From Candidatus Cloacimonadota bacterium (lineage in GTDB: Bacteria > Cloacimonadota > Cloacimonadia > Cloacimonadales > Cloacimonadaceae), in the NCBI GenBank assembly GCA_017995495.1, contig JAGOIS010000078.1, positions 1-6,752 of the forward strand: DNA of 6,752 nt, written 5' to 3'. Each line of letters starts with the position of its first letter. Positions within the stretch are counted from its first letter, which is position 1. The position numbers were made by a program, and so were the translations under genes. Below the pieces are notes generated by a model. That model saw only the letters and a program-made list of their open reading frames with translations. It searched no databases and had not been told where the DNA came from. Shown here one piece after another: positions 1 through 6,752 of the stretch.

Positions 1-1011
1 CATCTGGTTGACGCGCGGATCGGAGTGGAAGCGGTTGAGCACAGCCTCGGTGAGCAGGGATTCAAACCACTGCAGCACCTGGGACTGACGCCGGCCCTCA
101 AGGACCCCGCTGATCCCGCCCTGCTTAACGAAACGCTCGATCTCATACCAGACCTCAGGCAGTCCGGTTTTCTCAGTGGCAGAGCAGGTGAGGGCTTTGG
201 TGGTCCAGCCGGGCGTGGCGTGCCGCAGATAGTGGAGGGCGTTGTTGAGTTCGCGGCAGGCCAGTTCGGCGGCCTGGATGTTCTGTCCGTCGGCTTTGTT
301 GACCACAACGAGGTCGGCCAGTTCCATAATGCCTTTTTTGATGCCCTGCAGTTCGTCTCCGGCGCCGGCGATCTGCATCAGGAGGAAGAAATCCACCATG
401 GAGCGCACAGTGACTTCGGACTGCCCCACCCCGACGGTTTCGATGAGGATGATGTCGTAGCCGGCGGCTTCGCAGGCGATGATCGTTTCCCGGGTTTTGC
501 GGGCTACTCCGCCCAGAGCGCCGCCACTGGGGGAAGGACGGATGAAACTGCTTGGATGGCGCGCCAGAGCTTCCATGCGGGTCTTATCGCCGAGAATGCT
601 GCCCCGGGAAAGCGAACTGCTGGGATCCACGGCCAAAACGGCCACCCGGTGGCCTTTTTCGATCAGCCAGAGGCCAAAACTTTCAATAAAGGTGCTCTTC
701 CCCGCTCCGGGCACTCCGGTGATCCCTATTCGGATGGAGTCTCCCGAGGCGGGCAGAAGCCGGCGGACCAGTTCCTGTCCCGCCTCAAAATGACGGGGTG
801 AATTGCTTTCGATCAGGGTTATCGCTTTGGCCAGAAGGGTTCGATCGCCTCTGAGCACGCCCTCGGCGAGTTTTTCCGCGGAAGGCAGGTAAGCCGCTCT
901 GGGCGCGGCGTTGGATACACTGCTGCCGGCGCTTTTGGCTTCCAACACCCGGGAGGCGAAGGCTTTGCCCCCGTCCGCGGGTGTCCATTCCGGCTTGCGA
1001 TGTTTGGTCAC
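1..1011 (-). CDS. meaB: Methylmalonyl-CoA mutase-associated GTPase MeaB (ArgK/MMAA family), 3' end cut by window edge
   Basis: G3E-type P-loop GTPase that, in characterised homologues, gates adenosylcobalamin delivery to methylmalonyl-CoA mutase and protects it from inactivation in the cytoplasm. The reading frame is open for 337 codons with no stop before the left edge. Family members are about 330 residues, so only a short tail should be missing. Visible motifs are the Walker A loop GVPGAGKS (residues 99-106), DPSS (129-132), GDKTRM (141-146), ETVGVGQSE (191-199), the [10 protein letters not shown] segment (218-227) that corresponds to the mutase-signalling switch III loop, and the base-specificity motif NKAD (238-241). 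The start is GTG at 1009-1011, overlapping the mutB stop as GTGA. No in-frame ATG occurs before the P-loop, and the residues after this GTG (KPEWTP...FASRV) resemble N-termini I recall from Bacteroidota-type MeaB proteins. The upstream SD is weak (CGGGAT), which fits translational coupling to mutB. The identity is secure; the exact start is slightly less so. Confidence 0.94.
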   Translation of the reverse strand, partial: MTKHRKPEWTPADGGKAFASRVLEAKSAGSSVSNAAPRAAYLPSAEKLAEGVLRGDRTLLAKAITLIESNSPRHFEAGQELVRRLLPASGDSIRIGITGVPGAGKSTFIESFGLWLIEKGHRVAVLAVDPSSSLSRGSILGDKTRMEALARHPSSFIRPSPSGGALGGVARKTRETIIACEAAGYDIILIETVGVGQSEVTVRSMVDFFLLMQIAGAGDELQGIKKGIMELADLVVVNKADGQNIQAAELACRELNNALHYLRHATPGWTTKALTCSATEKTGLPEVWYEIERFVKQGGISGVLEGRRQSQVLQWFESLLTEAVLNRFHSDPRVNQM

Positions 1012-3140
1012 GCGCGATCCCGCAACAGCCTTTCCAGCAGGAGGGTGGCGGCTTCCGGCAGCTTGGTGCCGGGGCCAAAGATGGCCGCGGCCCCGCTGTC
1101 CAAAAGAAAATCGTAGTCCTGGGGCGGGATCACGCCGCCCACCACGATCAGGATGTCCTCACGGCCGAGTTTGGCCAGTTCCTCCACCAGTTGCGGTAGC
1201 AGGGTCTTGTGCCCCGCGGCCAAAGAACTCATGCCGATGATGTGGACGTCGTTTTCCACGGCCTGGCGGGCTGTTTCCTCCGGAGTTTGGAAAAGGGGAC
1301 CCATGTCCACGTCGAAACCCATGTCGGCAAAGGCGGTGGCGACCACCTTGGCGCCGCGGTCGTGTCCGTCCTGCCCCATTTTGGCCACCAGGATGCGGGG
1401 ACGCCTTCCCTCGCGGTCTGCGAATCTATCGGTGAGGGCGCGAACTTGTTCTATTTCGTCCATTTTTGCGTACTCGCTGCTGTAAACGTTGTTGATTAGT
1501 TTGATGGAAGCCTGGTGGCGTCCGAAGACACTCTCCATGGCGCCGGAGATCTCTCCCAGGGAGGCTCGGGCGCGGGCTGCTTCCACCGCGAGCTCGAGCA
1601 GGTTTCCAGTCTTGGCTTCGGCCGCTGAGGTGATGGCAGCCAGACAGGCTTTCACCTTCGCTTCGTCCCGTTCGGCCCTCAGCTTGTTCAGGCGGGCGAT
1701 CTGGGCATCCCGAACCGCCGAGTTGTCCACTTCCAGGATCTCCATCGGGGCTTCCTTGGCCAGGCGGTGTTTGTTCACTCCCACGATGGTGTCCTCGCCG
1801 GAATCGATGTGGGCCTGGCGTCTGGCGGCGGCTTCCTCAATGCGCATTTTGGGCAGCCCGGTCTCGATGGCTTTGGCCATCCCGCCCAGGCGCTCCACTT
1901 CCATGATGTGGCCCCAAGACCGCTTCATGAGGGCATCCGTGAGGTATTCCAGATAGTAGGAGCCGGCCCAGGGATCGATCACCTTGGTGATGCCGGTTTC
2001 GTGCTGGAGGAAGAGCTGGGTGTTGCGGGCGATGCGGGCGCTGAAATCCGTGGGCAGGGCGATCGCCTCATCCAGGGAATTGGTGTGCAGGGACTGGGTG
2101 TGGCCCAGAGTGGCGGCCAGGGCTTCCACGCAGGTGCGGGTGACGTTGTTGTAAGGATCCTGCTCGGTGAGGCTCCAGCCGGAGGTTTGGGAGTGGGTGC
2201 GCAGAGCCATGCTTTTGGGGTTTTTGGCGCCAAAGCCCTTGATGATCTTGGCCCAAAGCACCCGCGCGCCGCGGAGCTTGGCCACTTCCATGAAGTAGTT
2301 CATCCCCTCCGCCCAGAAGAATGACAGGCGGGGCGCGATCAGGTCGATGTCGATTCCGGCAGCGATCGCGGTGCGAACATATTCCCAGCCGTCGGCGAGA
2401 GTGTAGGCCATTTCCAGGTCGGCGGTGGCTCCGGCTTCGTGCATGTGGTAGCCGGAGATGCTGATGCTGTTGAACTTCGGCATCTTTTGAGAGGTGTATT
2501 TGAAGATGTCCGCAATGATGCGCATGGAGGCTTCCGGAGGATAGATGTAGGTGTTGCGCACCATGTATTCCTTGAGGATGTCGTTTTGGATGGTGCCGGT
2601 GAGTTGTTCGGGTTTCACGCCCTGTTCCTCCGCGGCCACAATATAGAAAGCCATGATGGGGATCACAGCGCCGTTCATGGTCATGGAAACGCTCATCTGG
2701 TCCAGGGGAATGTGGTCGAAGAGGATCTTCATGTCCAGAATGCTATCCACAGCCACTCCGGCCTTGCCGACGTCGCCGATCACGCGTGGATGGTCGGAAT
2801 CATAACCGCGGTGGGTGGCGAGGTCAAAGGCGATGGAAAGCCCCTTCTGGCCCATGGCGAGATTGCGGCGGTAAAAGGCGTTGGATTCCTCGGCGGTGGA
2901 AAATCCAGCGTATTGGCGGATGGTCCAGGGACGCTGCACAAACATGGAGGGATAGGGTCCGCGCAGAAAGGGTGGCAGTCCGGAAAGGTAATCCAGATGC
3001 GTCACGGCGGCCAGGTCATCCTGGGTGAAGAGGGCTTTCACGTCGATCTGCTCGTTGGTCTTCCAGACGGGGGCAACGATTTTCTGATCAGATTTGGAGG
3101 CACTGAATCCGGGGGTTATCTTGGTGAGGTCGGGAATCAT
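1008..3140 (-). CDS. mutB: Methylmalonyl-CoA mutase large (catalytic, B12-binding) subunit
   Basis: Catalytic subunit of adenosylcobalamin-dependent methylmalonyl-CoA mutase (EC 5.4.99.2), which interconverts (R)-methylmalonyl-CoA and succinyl-CoA by radical carbon-skeleton rearrangement. The 710-residue length is normal (about 710-730). An N-terminal substrate-binding TIM barrel (about 30-560) is followed by a C-terminal cobalamin domain (about 580-705). By alignment from memory to the Propionibacterium enzyme, the active-site residues are all present: Tyr77 in RQYAGFS, Arg195 in [10 protein letters not shown], and Tyr231-His232 in [10 protein letters not shown]. The cobalt-ligating motif is DGHDRG at 591-596 with His593, preceded by Lys587; the rest of the cobalamin fold shows SSLAAGH (638-644) and VVGGVIP (666-672). 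It starts at ATG 3138-3140, sharing ATGA with the mutA stop, behind a very strong Shine-Dalgarno, and ends in a GTGA overlap with meaB. Human MUT-type enzymes fuse the same domains, but here a separate small subunit is encoded, so a MutA/MutB heterodimer is expected. Confidence 0.97.
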   Translation of the reverse strand: MIPDLTKITPGFSASKSDQKIVAPVWKTNEQIDVKALFTQDDLAAVTHLDYLSGLPPFLRGPYPSMFVQRPWTIRQYAGFSTAEESNAFYRRNLAMGQKGLSIAFDLATHRGYDSDHPRVIGDVGKAGVAVDSILDMKILFDHIPLDQMSVSMTMNGAVIPIMAFYIVAAEEQGVKPEQLTGTIQNDILKEYMVRNTYIYPPEASMRIIADIFKYTSQKMPKFNSISISGYHMHEAGATADLEMAYTLADGWEYVRTAIAAGIDIDLIAPRLSFFWAEGMNYFMEVAKLRGARVLWAKIIKGFGAKNPKSMALRTHSQTSGWSLTEQDPYNNVTRTCVEALAATLGHTQSLHTNSLDEAIALPTDFSARIARNTQLFLQHETGITKVIDPWAGSYYLEYLTDALMKRSWGHIMEVERLGGMAKAIETGLPKMRIEEAAARRQAHIDSGEDTIVGVNKHRLAKEAPMEILEVDNSAVRDAQIARLNKLRAERDEAKVKACLAAITSAAEAKTGNLLELAVEAARARASLGEISGAMESVFGRHQASIKLINNVYSSEYAKMDEIEQVRALTDRFADREGRRPRILVAKMGQDGHDRGAKVVATAFADMGFDVDMGPLFQTPEETARQAVENDVHIIGMSSLAAGHKTLLPQLVEELAKLGREDILIVVGGVIPPQDYDFLLDSGAAAIFGPGTKLPEAATLLLERLLRDRA

Positions 3141-5035
3141 TTGATCACCTCCATTCTGGTGGCCAGGTCTTGCAGGGTGGAGCGCGCGTCTGCCCTCAGA
3201 TGTATGAAAAGGTGGATGCCGAGCTCTTTGTACTCATCAACCTTGTCCGCGGGATAGCCGGCCAGAATGAGGGTCCCGCCTGGATGGGCGGAGCAAAGCT
3301 CCGGCACCAGCTGCTGATAGTTTTCGTCGGTGGAGCAGAGGCAGAAAGCTTTGGCTCCGGATTTCCGGGCTGCCTCAACCGCTTCCTGAACAGTACTGGA
3401 TCCACCCGCGAAGATCACCTCGAAACCGCCCACCTGGAAAAAGGCGGTGGCAAAATCCGCGCGGGCCTTGTACTCAGCCAGCGAGCCAAGATTGAGCAGA
3501 AAGATCTTCTTGTTAGCAGCTGAGTTCACTATCTGCGAACGCAGGGCTTCAATTTCCTGCACCGCGCGAAGCCGGGGCAGCGGACCCTTGTCCAGGGTGA
3601 CAGACTTCACAGGGTCAGGGTTGACCGGGATGGGCGCTAATTCGGGAGCGTTCTCCTGGGGATCGGCATACATGTTCACCCCCACAAAAACGTCACGGCG
3701 CTTGTTCACAGCCTCGATCCTGGCTTTGGCCACAGGTTCGATCAGCTCATGGATCCTGCCGGAGCGCAAGGATTTGATCATGCCGCCCGTGGTTTCGAGG
3801 TCCTGCATGAGTTTCCAGGCTTGGGACGCGAGTTCGGCGGTGAGGCTCTCAATGTAGTAACATCCGCCGGCGGGATCGATCACTTTGCCAAAGTGCGCTT
3901 CTTCCCTGAGTATGATCTGCTGGTTGCGGGCCACGCGGCGCACGAATTCATCCGGCTCAGACGCCAATTGGTTGAAACCATCGACCTCAAGGCTGTCCAC
4001 TCCGCCGATAACGCCGGAAAAGCTCTCTGTGGCAGAACGCAGCAGGTTCACGTATATATCGAAAGTGCTCTTGTTGAAGCTGGCTGTGCGTCCGTGGATC
4101 CAGACCTTTTGGGAAGCCTCGTTGCCGCCGTAGGCTTTGATCAGTTCAGCCCAAAGAAGGCGGAAAGCCCTGACCTTGGCGATCTCCATGAAGAAATTGG
4201 AGCCGAGGGAAAGCTTCACCTGAAACAGCGGCGCCACCTGATCGACATTGAGCCCGGCCTGCGTGAGGCCTGCCAGGTATCCGGCAGCGGTGGAGAGCAC
4301 CAAACCCAGTTCCTGAACGGAACTGGTTCCAGCCGCTTCATAGACTCCGCCGTCGAGGGAAAGGCAGCGCACGCCGGGAGCCTTGTCCAAAGCCCAGTTG
4401 ACGCTGTCCAAAACGGTTTTCCAGGTTTCCTCCAAAGGCAGGCCCAGCCAGCCTTTGCGGGCAAACTCGGATGTGGGGTCGAAACCAACGCCGGCGTTCA
4501 GGTTCCGCAGTTCCCAGCCGCGCTCGGCACAATACTCTTCCAGGAGAGGCAGAACATGGGCATCGGTGATGTCCAGCTGCAAAAACAGCGGCGCGGCGAT
4601 CAGATCGATGCCGGCAAAAGCCTCCCTCAGATCAGCGATGGTTCTCAGGCTTGCCCCACGCTGGTCGTCGTCGTGGCTGAGCTTGATGTTCACAGAGTTC
4701 AGACCCACCTGCAGTTCGTCCAAAAGCTGCCTGTTCAGGGCTTTCAGGTCAGCTTCCGTGTGATTCTGGGCGATCAGCCAGCCTTCGGCAAGAAAGCGCT
4801 GGGGGTCGTTGCCCCGCAGATATGGCGCGGTTCCCGGGCTGCTTTGCGTAAAAGTCAGGGCGGCGGTGTCTTCCTTGGTATAAATGGGTTTCAGGGTGAT
4901 GCCCTCGTAGGTTTTGGTGTGCATCACCTTGCCGAAATCTGCTCCCTTGAGGCTCTCCACCACTGCCTGTCTCCATTGCTCCAGACTGGACGGGGGAAAT
5001 TCCTCCCTCAGTTTCAGTTCATGGTCAAATTCCAC
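3137..5035 (-). CDS. mutA: Methylmalonyl-CoA mutase small (non-catalytic) subunit
   Basis: Structural partner of MutB in heterodimeric methylmalonyl-CoA mutase. At 632 residues it is close to the roughly 640 of the Propionibacterium small subunit. The N-terminus has the typical small-subunit pattern ([14 protein letters not shown], then SLKGADF at 28-34 and [13 protein letters not shown] at 41-53), followed by a degenerate TIM barrel. Recognisable mutase blocks are [20 protein letters not shown] (369-388, one short run) and the following glycine/tyrosine segment (PAGGCYYIE, 388-396). The C-terminal flavodoxin-like domain (about 505-630) lacks DxHxxG: the equivalent loop reads [11 protein letters not shown] (515-525). 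It therefore should not bind cobalamin, as is normal for this subunit. The start is GTG (5033-5035), chosen because the conserved N-terminus begins directly after it and a GAGGAA Shine-Dalgarno lies 6 nt upstream. The gene follows the pgk-like stop after 11 nt and overlaps mutB by 4 nt. Its last codons (MEVIK) double as the mutB ribosome binding site. Confidence 0.95.
   Translation of the reverse strand: MEFDHELKLREEFPPSSLEQWRQAVVESLKGADFGKVMHTKTYEGITLKPIYTKEDTAALTFTQSSPGTAPYLRGNDPQRFLAEGWLIAQNHTEADLKALNRQLLDELQVGLNSVNIKLSHDDDQRGASLRTIADLREAFAGIDLIAAPLFLQLDITDAHVLPLLEEYCAERGWELRNLNAGVGFDPTSEFARKGWLGLPLEETWKTVLDSVNWALDKAPGVRCLSLDGGVYEAAGTSSVQELGLVLSTAAGYLAGLTQAGLNVDQVAPLFQVKLSLGSNFFMEIAKVRAFRLLWAELIKAYGGNEASQKVWIHGRTASFNKSTFDIYVNLLRSATESFSGVIGGVDSLEVDGFNQLASEPDEFVRRVARNQQIILREEAHFGKVIDPAGGCYYIESLTAELASQAWKLMQDLETTGGMIKSLRSGRIHELIEPVAKARIEAVNKRRDVFVGVNMYADPQENAPELAPIPVNPDPVKSVTLDKGPLPRLRAVQEIEALRSQIVNSAANKKIFLLNLGSLAEYKARADFATAFFQVGGFEVIFAGGSSTVQEAVEAARKSGAKAFCLCSTDENYQQLVPELCSAHPGGTLILAGYPADKVDEYKELGIHLFIHLRADARSTLQDLATRMEVIK
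3143..3152 (-). promoter_or_regulatory. Very strong Shine-Dalgarno for mutB, inside the end of mutA
   Basis: The minus strand reads GGAGGTGATC, a ten-base perfect complement of the 3' end of bacterial 16S rRNA (GATCACCTCC). The GGAGGT core lies 6 nt before the mutB ATG. The site is made from the mutA codons for Glu-Val-Ile near the C-terminus. With the ATGA overlap, this supports efficient coupled translation of both subunits. Confidence 0.85.
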
Positions 5036-5041
5036 TTCTCA

Positions 5042-5047
5042 TTCCTC
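5042..5047 (-). promoter_or_regulatory. Shine-Dalgarno for mutA, deciding its GTG start
   Basis: The minus strand reads GAGGAA with 6 nt to the GTG at 5033-5035. Its first base is the last base of the pgk-like TAG stop. This placement supports the GTG start and tight linkage of the two genes. The site is weaker than that of mutB. Confidence 0.65.
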
Positions 5048-6318
5048 TATTCTTTGATCAGGGCCTGGACCGGCTTCATGCCGTAAGGCGAGCCGCTCAC
5101 GATGGCGTCGAGGATGGCCCCGCCGCCAGTGAAAAAGTAATAGGCAGGATCATTGGCCGCTTTGGCGAAGATGCCGGGCAGCAGGTCACGAAAATCCTGA
5201 ATGGTGTCGCCACCACCGTAGAGTTTCTGAGCGCTGGAGTTTTCATCGATCAGGGTGTACATGGCTTTGGTGCCTTCCGTGAACAGGGTGGTGTAGCCCA
5301 TCACAGCGTTCACGAAGATGGTCGAGGCTGCGGCGAAAACAGCTTTAACAGCTTCATCTGCGAAGGATTCCGGCGCTACATCCAGCACGAAGTTCAGCTG
5401 GTTGCCGGGTTTGAGGTCGGCGAGCTTGTGGACTCTCCAGTTGGCCGCGCTCTCAAAGCTGTCCGATTCGATAATGTAAGGAAGCTCAACGATGCGGTCC
5501 TTCCAAGGTTCGGCTTCCTGGATGAACTGTGCCGCCAGTTCGAGGTCCGCGGGATCCAGGCCTTTGATCTGAAGCTGGTATTTCACCGCCAGATACGCGT
5601 TGTAAAGCACTCCCCCCAACACCAGTTTGTCGCTGAGCTTGATGAGAGAGGAAAGCGGGCCGATCTTGGTGTCGAACTTGGAGCCCGCCACCACCGAGAC
5701 CAGTGGACGCCGGGGCTCGAAAACCTTCTGCAGATTGGCGATCTCCTTGAGCATCAGCAGTCCGGCATAGGAGGGAAGAAACTTGGTGACGTTCCAGGTG
5801 GAGGCGTGAGGCTGCCAGGAACCGAAGGCGTCGTTGATGTAAAGATCGGCAAAGGAGGCCAGTTTTTGGGCCAGGGTGTTTGTGGCCTCATCCTTGGTTT
5901 CCTCGCCTTTGAACCAGCGGGTGTTCGGCAGATATACAAAATCCGCCTTCCCCTCCCGCAAAGACGTCACGGCGGTTCCGATCGGAGCAAGGTCTGTGAT
6001 CCCGTTGCCACCTTCAGCCTGGCAATCCGGAATCAGGCCTCGGAGCTGGAGCTTTTCCTCCAGATATTTCACGATCGGCGCCACTGCGTCTTCCTCGGAG
6101 ATGGTGATTACCCCGGTTGCCTTGTCAAAAGGCCTGCCGACATGGGTCATCAATATGGGCCGGCCGCCTTGCTTGAAAATGTGGAGCAGAGTGGGGATCG
6201 TGGCTTCGATCCGCATAGGATCCTTGATCCTGCTTTTTTTCACCACGTTGTGGTCCACGCGTACCAGCACGATCTTGCCATGCAGGTCCGCTTCCAGGAA
6301 ACAGGGAACTTTTGTCAT
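5047..6318 (-). CDS. Divergent phosphoglycerate kinase family protein
   Basis: Member of the PGK family, whose known enzymes transfer phosphate between 1,3-bisphosphoglycerate and ADP (EC 2.7.2.3). The length of 423 residues is slightly above the usual 390-415. Retained family blocks are VRVDHNV (19-25; usually VRVDFNV), DPMRI (33-37) with the probable catalytic Arg36, THVGRP (58-63), NTRW (132-135; usually NLRF), INDAFG (161-166), AGSKFDTKIG (211-220) with both lysines, the nucleotide-phosphate loop GGGDT (368-372) and TGGGA (397-401). Marked departures are GSWQPHAS at 166-173, where ordinary PGKs have G-T-A-H-R-A-H-A-S, and VNAVMGYTT at 336-344, where they have WNGPxGVFE. The start is ATG 6316-6318 with AAGGAGA 8 nt upstream. 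It ends with TAG only 11 nt before mutA and appears to lead the methylmalonyl-CoA mutase operon. Family membership is firm. Whether it is the cell's glycolytic/gluconeogenic PGK or a specialised paralogue cannot be decided here, so no gene symbol is given. Confidence 0.86.
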   Translation of the reverse strand: MTKVPCFLEADLHGKIVLVRVDHNVVKKSRIKDPMRIEATIPTLLHIFKQGGRPILMTHVGRPFDKATGVITISEEDAVAPIVKYLEEKLQLRGLIPDCQAEGGNGITDLAPIGTAVTSLREGKADFVYLPNTRWFKGEETKDEATNTLAQKLASFADLYINDAFGSWQPHASTWNVTKFLPSYAGLLMLKEIANLQKVFEPRRPLVSVVAGSKFDTKIGPLSSLIKLSDKLVLGGVLYNAYLAVKYQLQIKGLDPADLELAAQFIQEAEPWKDRIVELPYIIESDSFESAANWRVHKLADLKPGNQLNFVLDVAPESFADEAVKAVFAAASTIFVNAVMGYTTLFTEGTKAMYTLIDENSSAQKLYGGGDTIQDFRDLLPGIFAKAANDPAYYFFTGGGAILDAIVSGSPYGMKPVQALIKE

Positions 6319-6326
6319 GGATCTGG

Positions 6327-6333
6327 TCTCCTT
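6327..6333 (-). promoter_or_regulatory. Shine-Dalgarno for the PGK-like gene
   Basis: The minus strand reads AAGGAGA with an 8-nt spacer to the ATG at 6316-6318, a canonical arrangement. It fixes this ATG as the start of the PGK-like protein, in agreement with the position of VRVDHN about 20 residues in. Confidence 0.8.
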
Positions 6334-6335
6334 GT

Positions 6336-6341
6336 ATTATA
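6336..6341 (-). promoter_or_regulatory. Possible -10 box (TATAAT) upstream of the PGK-like/mutase operon
   Basis: The minus strand carries a perfect TATAAT in the only AT-rich patch of the window, just upstream of the first gene of the mutase operon. Two cautions apply. The nearest TTGAGA (6365-6370) is 23 nt away, too far for a standard -35. The box also ends only 2 nt before the Shine-Dalgarno, so a start site 6-8 nt downstream would place the ribosome site at or inside the extreme 5' end of the mRNA. It may be a real promoter with an unusually short leader, or a chance match in an AT-rich leader. Confidence 0.3.
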
Positions 6342-6425
6342 TTGAATTCTGATATTGCAGGTGTTCTCAACCCGGCAGCAGCCAAAGGGTCAATCTGAGG
6401 CAGTTTACCGCAAGTGCCGGCAACG

Positions 6426-6752
6426 TCAAGTTTTTTCTCTTTTCAGGCGCCGGAATTCCCAGGGCGCGATCGGCTTGGGATCGGACCAGAGCCCCTTTTT
6501 CTTCAGCCGGGCCTTGATCTCCAGAGCCGCCATCACGGGATCGTCGCTGTATTCCTTGTAATGCCAGGCCAGGCCGGCTCTAACCAATTCCTTGTTCAGG
6601 TTGGTTTCGCCGACATAAACTGTCCCCAGATAGCGTTTGTATTGGTCGCGTTCCGTATATTTCACCTTCACGGCTTTGTTGAAGGCCAGATCGGAGGTGA
6701 ATTGCCGGGCAACGTTGCCGAAGGCCTGGCCCTTTTCCGGACAGTCAACTCC
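6426..6752 (-). CDS. Thermonuclease-like (SNase domain) protein, 5' end cut by window edge
   Basis: C-terminal 108 codons of a staphylococcal-nuclease-like protein. The frame is open to the right edge, beginning GVDCPE, so the gene starts outside the window. An internal GTG at 6671 is not the real start, because conserved residues precede it. GVDCPEKGQAFG matches the D-x-P-E strand of SNase, which carries the Ca2+-binding aspartate and the catalytic glutamate. RDQYKRYLGTVYV contains the second catalytic arginine (Arg87 of the Staphylococcus enzyme), and LNKELVRAGLAW, the charged helix that follows and GLWSDPKPIAPWEFRR form the usual C-terminal half. The first catalytic arginine should lie just beyond the edge. 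Such proteins are generally secreted or periplasmic phosphodiesterases acting on DNA and RNA; any signal peptide is out of view. It is co-directional with the next gene but about 107 nt apart, with no clear functional link to the mutase genes. Confidence 0.88.
   Translation of the reverse strand, partial: GVDCPEKGQAFGNVARQFTSDLAFNKAVKVKYTERDQYKRYLGTVYVGETNLNKELVRAGLAWHYKEYSDDPVMAALEIKARLKKKGLWSDPKPIAPWEFRRLKREKT

Larger units (their letters stand above)
6319..6425 (-). other. Intergenic region between the nuclease gene and the PGK-like gene
   Basis: This 107-nt gap is the only real non-coding stretch in the window and the likely home of the operon promoter. The half nearest the PGK-like gene is AT-rich. 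The half nearest the nuclease stop is GC-rich and has only weak inverted repeats (CCGGCA/TGCCGG at 6372-6377 and 6415-6420, and a small GGC-AGCA-GCC at 6374-6383), with no following T-run on the minus strand. I therefore see no convincing intrinsic terminator for the nuclease gene, and read-through into the mutase operon cannot be excluded. No riboswitch-like cobalamin box was recognised; the gap is too short for a full B12 riboswitch. Confidence 0.5.

Noticed and set aside
25..801. Plus-strand open frame (258 codons) at the left edge
   Set aside because: The minus strand here encodes MeaB with all G-protein motifs, so this frame is the complement shadow.
2439..3257. Plus-strand open frame (272 codons) opposite mutB and the end of mutA
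   Set aside because: It is a shadow of codon bias: rich in His/Gly/Val/Asp as expected from the complement of the real frame, and it crosses the mutA/mutB junction without any coding signal of its own.
3137..3590. Loss of the cobalamin motif in MutA read as a gene defect
   Set aside because: Absence of DxHxxG in the C-terminal domain is the normal state of the methylmalonyl-CoA mutase small subunit, which does not bind B12.
3749..5086. Long plus-strand open frame (445 codons) opposite mutA
   Set aside because: It is antisense to a securely identified gene, its translation has no recognisable domain, and long antisense frames are expected opposite GC-rich coding sequence. There is no independent RBS or conservation evidence.
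5428..6345. Plus-strand open frame (305 codons) opposite the PGK-like gene
   Set aside because: It is antisense to a clear PGK family protein, with no recognisable motif.
6372..6420. Inverted repeat CCGGCA/TGCCGG downstream of the nuclease gene as a terminator
   Set aside because: The arms are only 6 bp, separated by 37 nt, with no T-run following on the transcribed strand. This is compatible with chance in GC-rich DNA.
6426..6671. Short complete 81-residue gene starting at GTG 6671
   Set aside because: The frame continues upstream to the window edge with conserved SNase residues (GVDCPEKG), so this is the tail of a longer gene and not a separate small gene.

Overview
The window is bacterial chromosomal DNA, moderately GC-rich by eye, with every recognisable gene on the minus strand and almost no non-coding space. 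In transcription order, from high to low coordinates, it holds: the 3' part of a small thermonuclease-like (SNase) gene cut by the right edge; a gap of about 107 nt; a divergent phosphoglycerate kinase (PGK) family gene; the small (MutA) and large (MutB) subunits of adenosylcobalamin-dependent methylmalonyl-CoA mutase; and the mutase-associated GTPase MeaB, cut by the left edge.

The last four genes look like one transcription unit. The pgk-like gene is separated from mutA by 11 nt, and mutA's ribosome binding site touches the pgk stop codon. mutA and mutB overlap in ATGA, and mutB and meaB overlap in GTGA. MutA/MutB interconvert (R)-methylmalonyl-CoA and succinyl-CoA. MeaB is the G-protein chaperone that gates cofactor loading and protects the mutase from inactivation. 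This is the core of the methylmalonyl-CoA route, used in either direction for propionate oxidation or propionate formation. Epimerase, carboxylase/transcarboxylase and adenosyltransferase genes are not in the window.

The surprising member is the kinase. It keeps much of the PGK scaffold (VRVDxN, THVGRP, NDAFG, GGGDT, TGGGA), but several motifs that are near-invariant in ordinary PGKs are changed. Its position as first gene of a mutase operon is not what I would expect of a glycolytic pgk.

Nothing gives a firm taxonomic assignment. A separate-subunit MutA/MutB/MeaB cassette with a MeaB N-terminal extension, together with an unusual PGK, would suit an anaerobic propionate-metabolising lineage of the Bacteroidota/Cloacimonadota (FCB) type. 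This is inference only. I see no mobile element, tRNA, rRNA, CRISPR array or long repeat.
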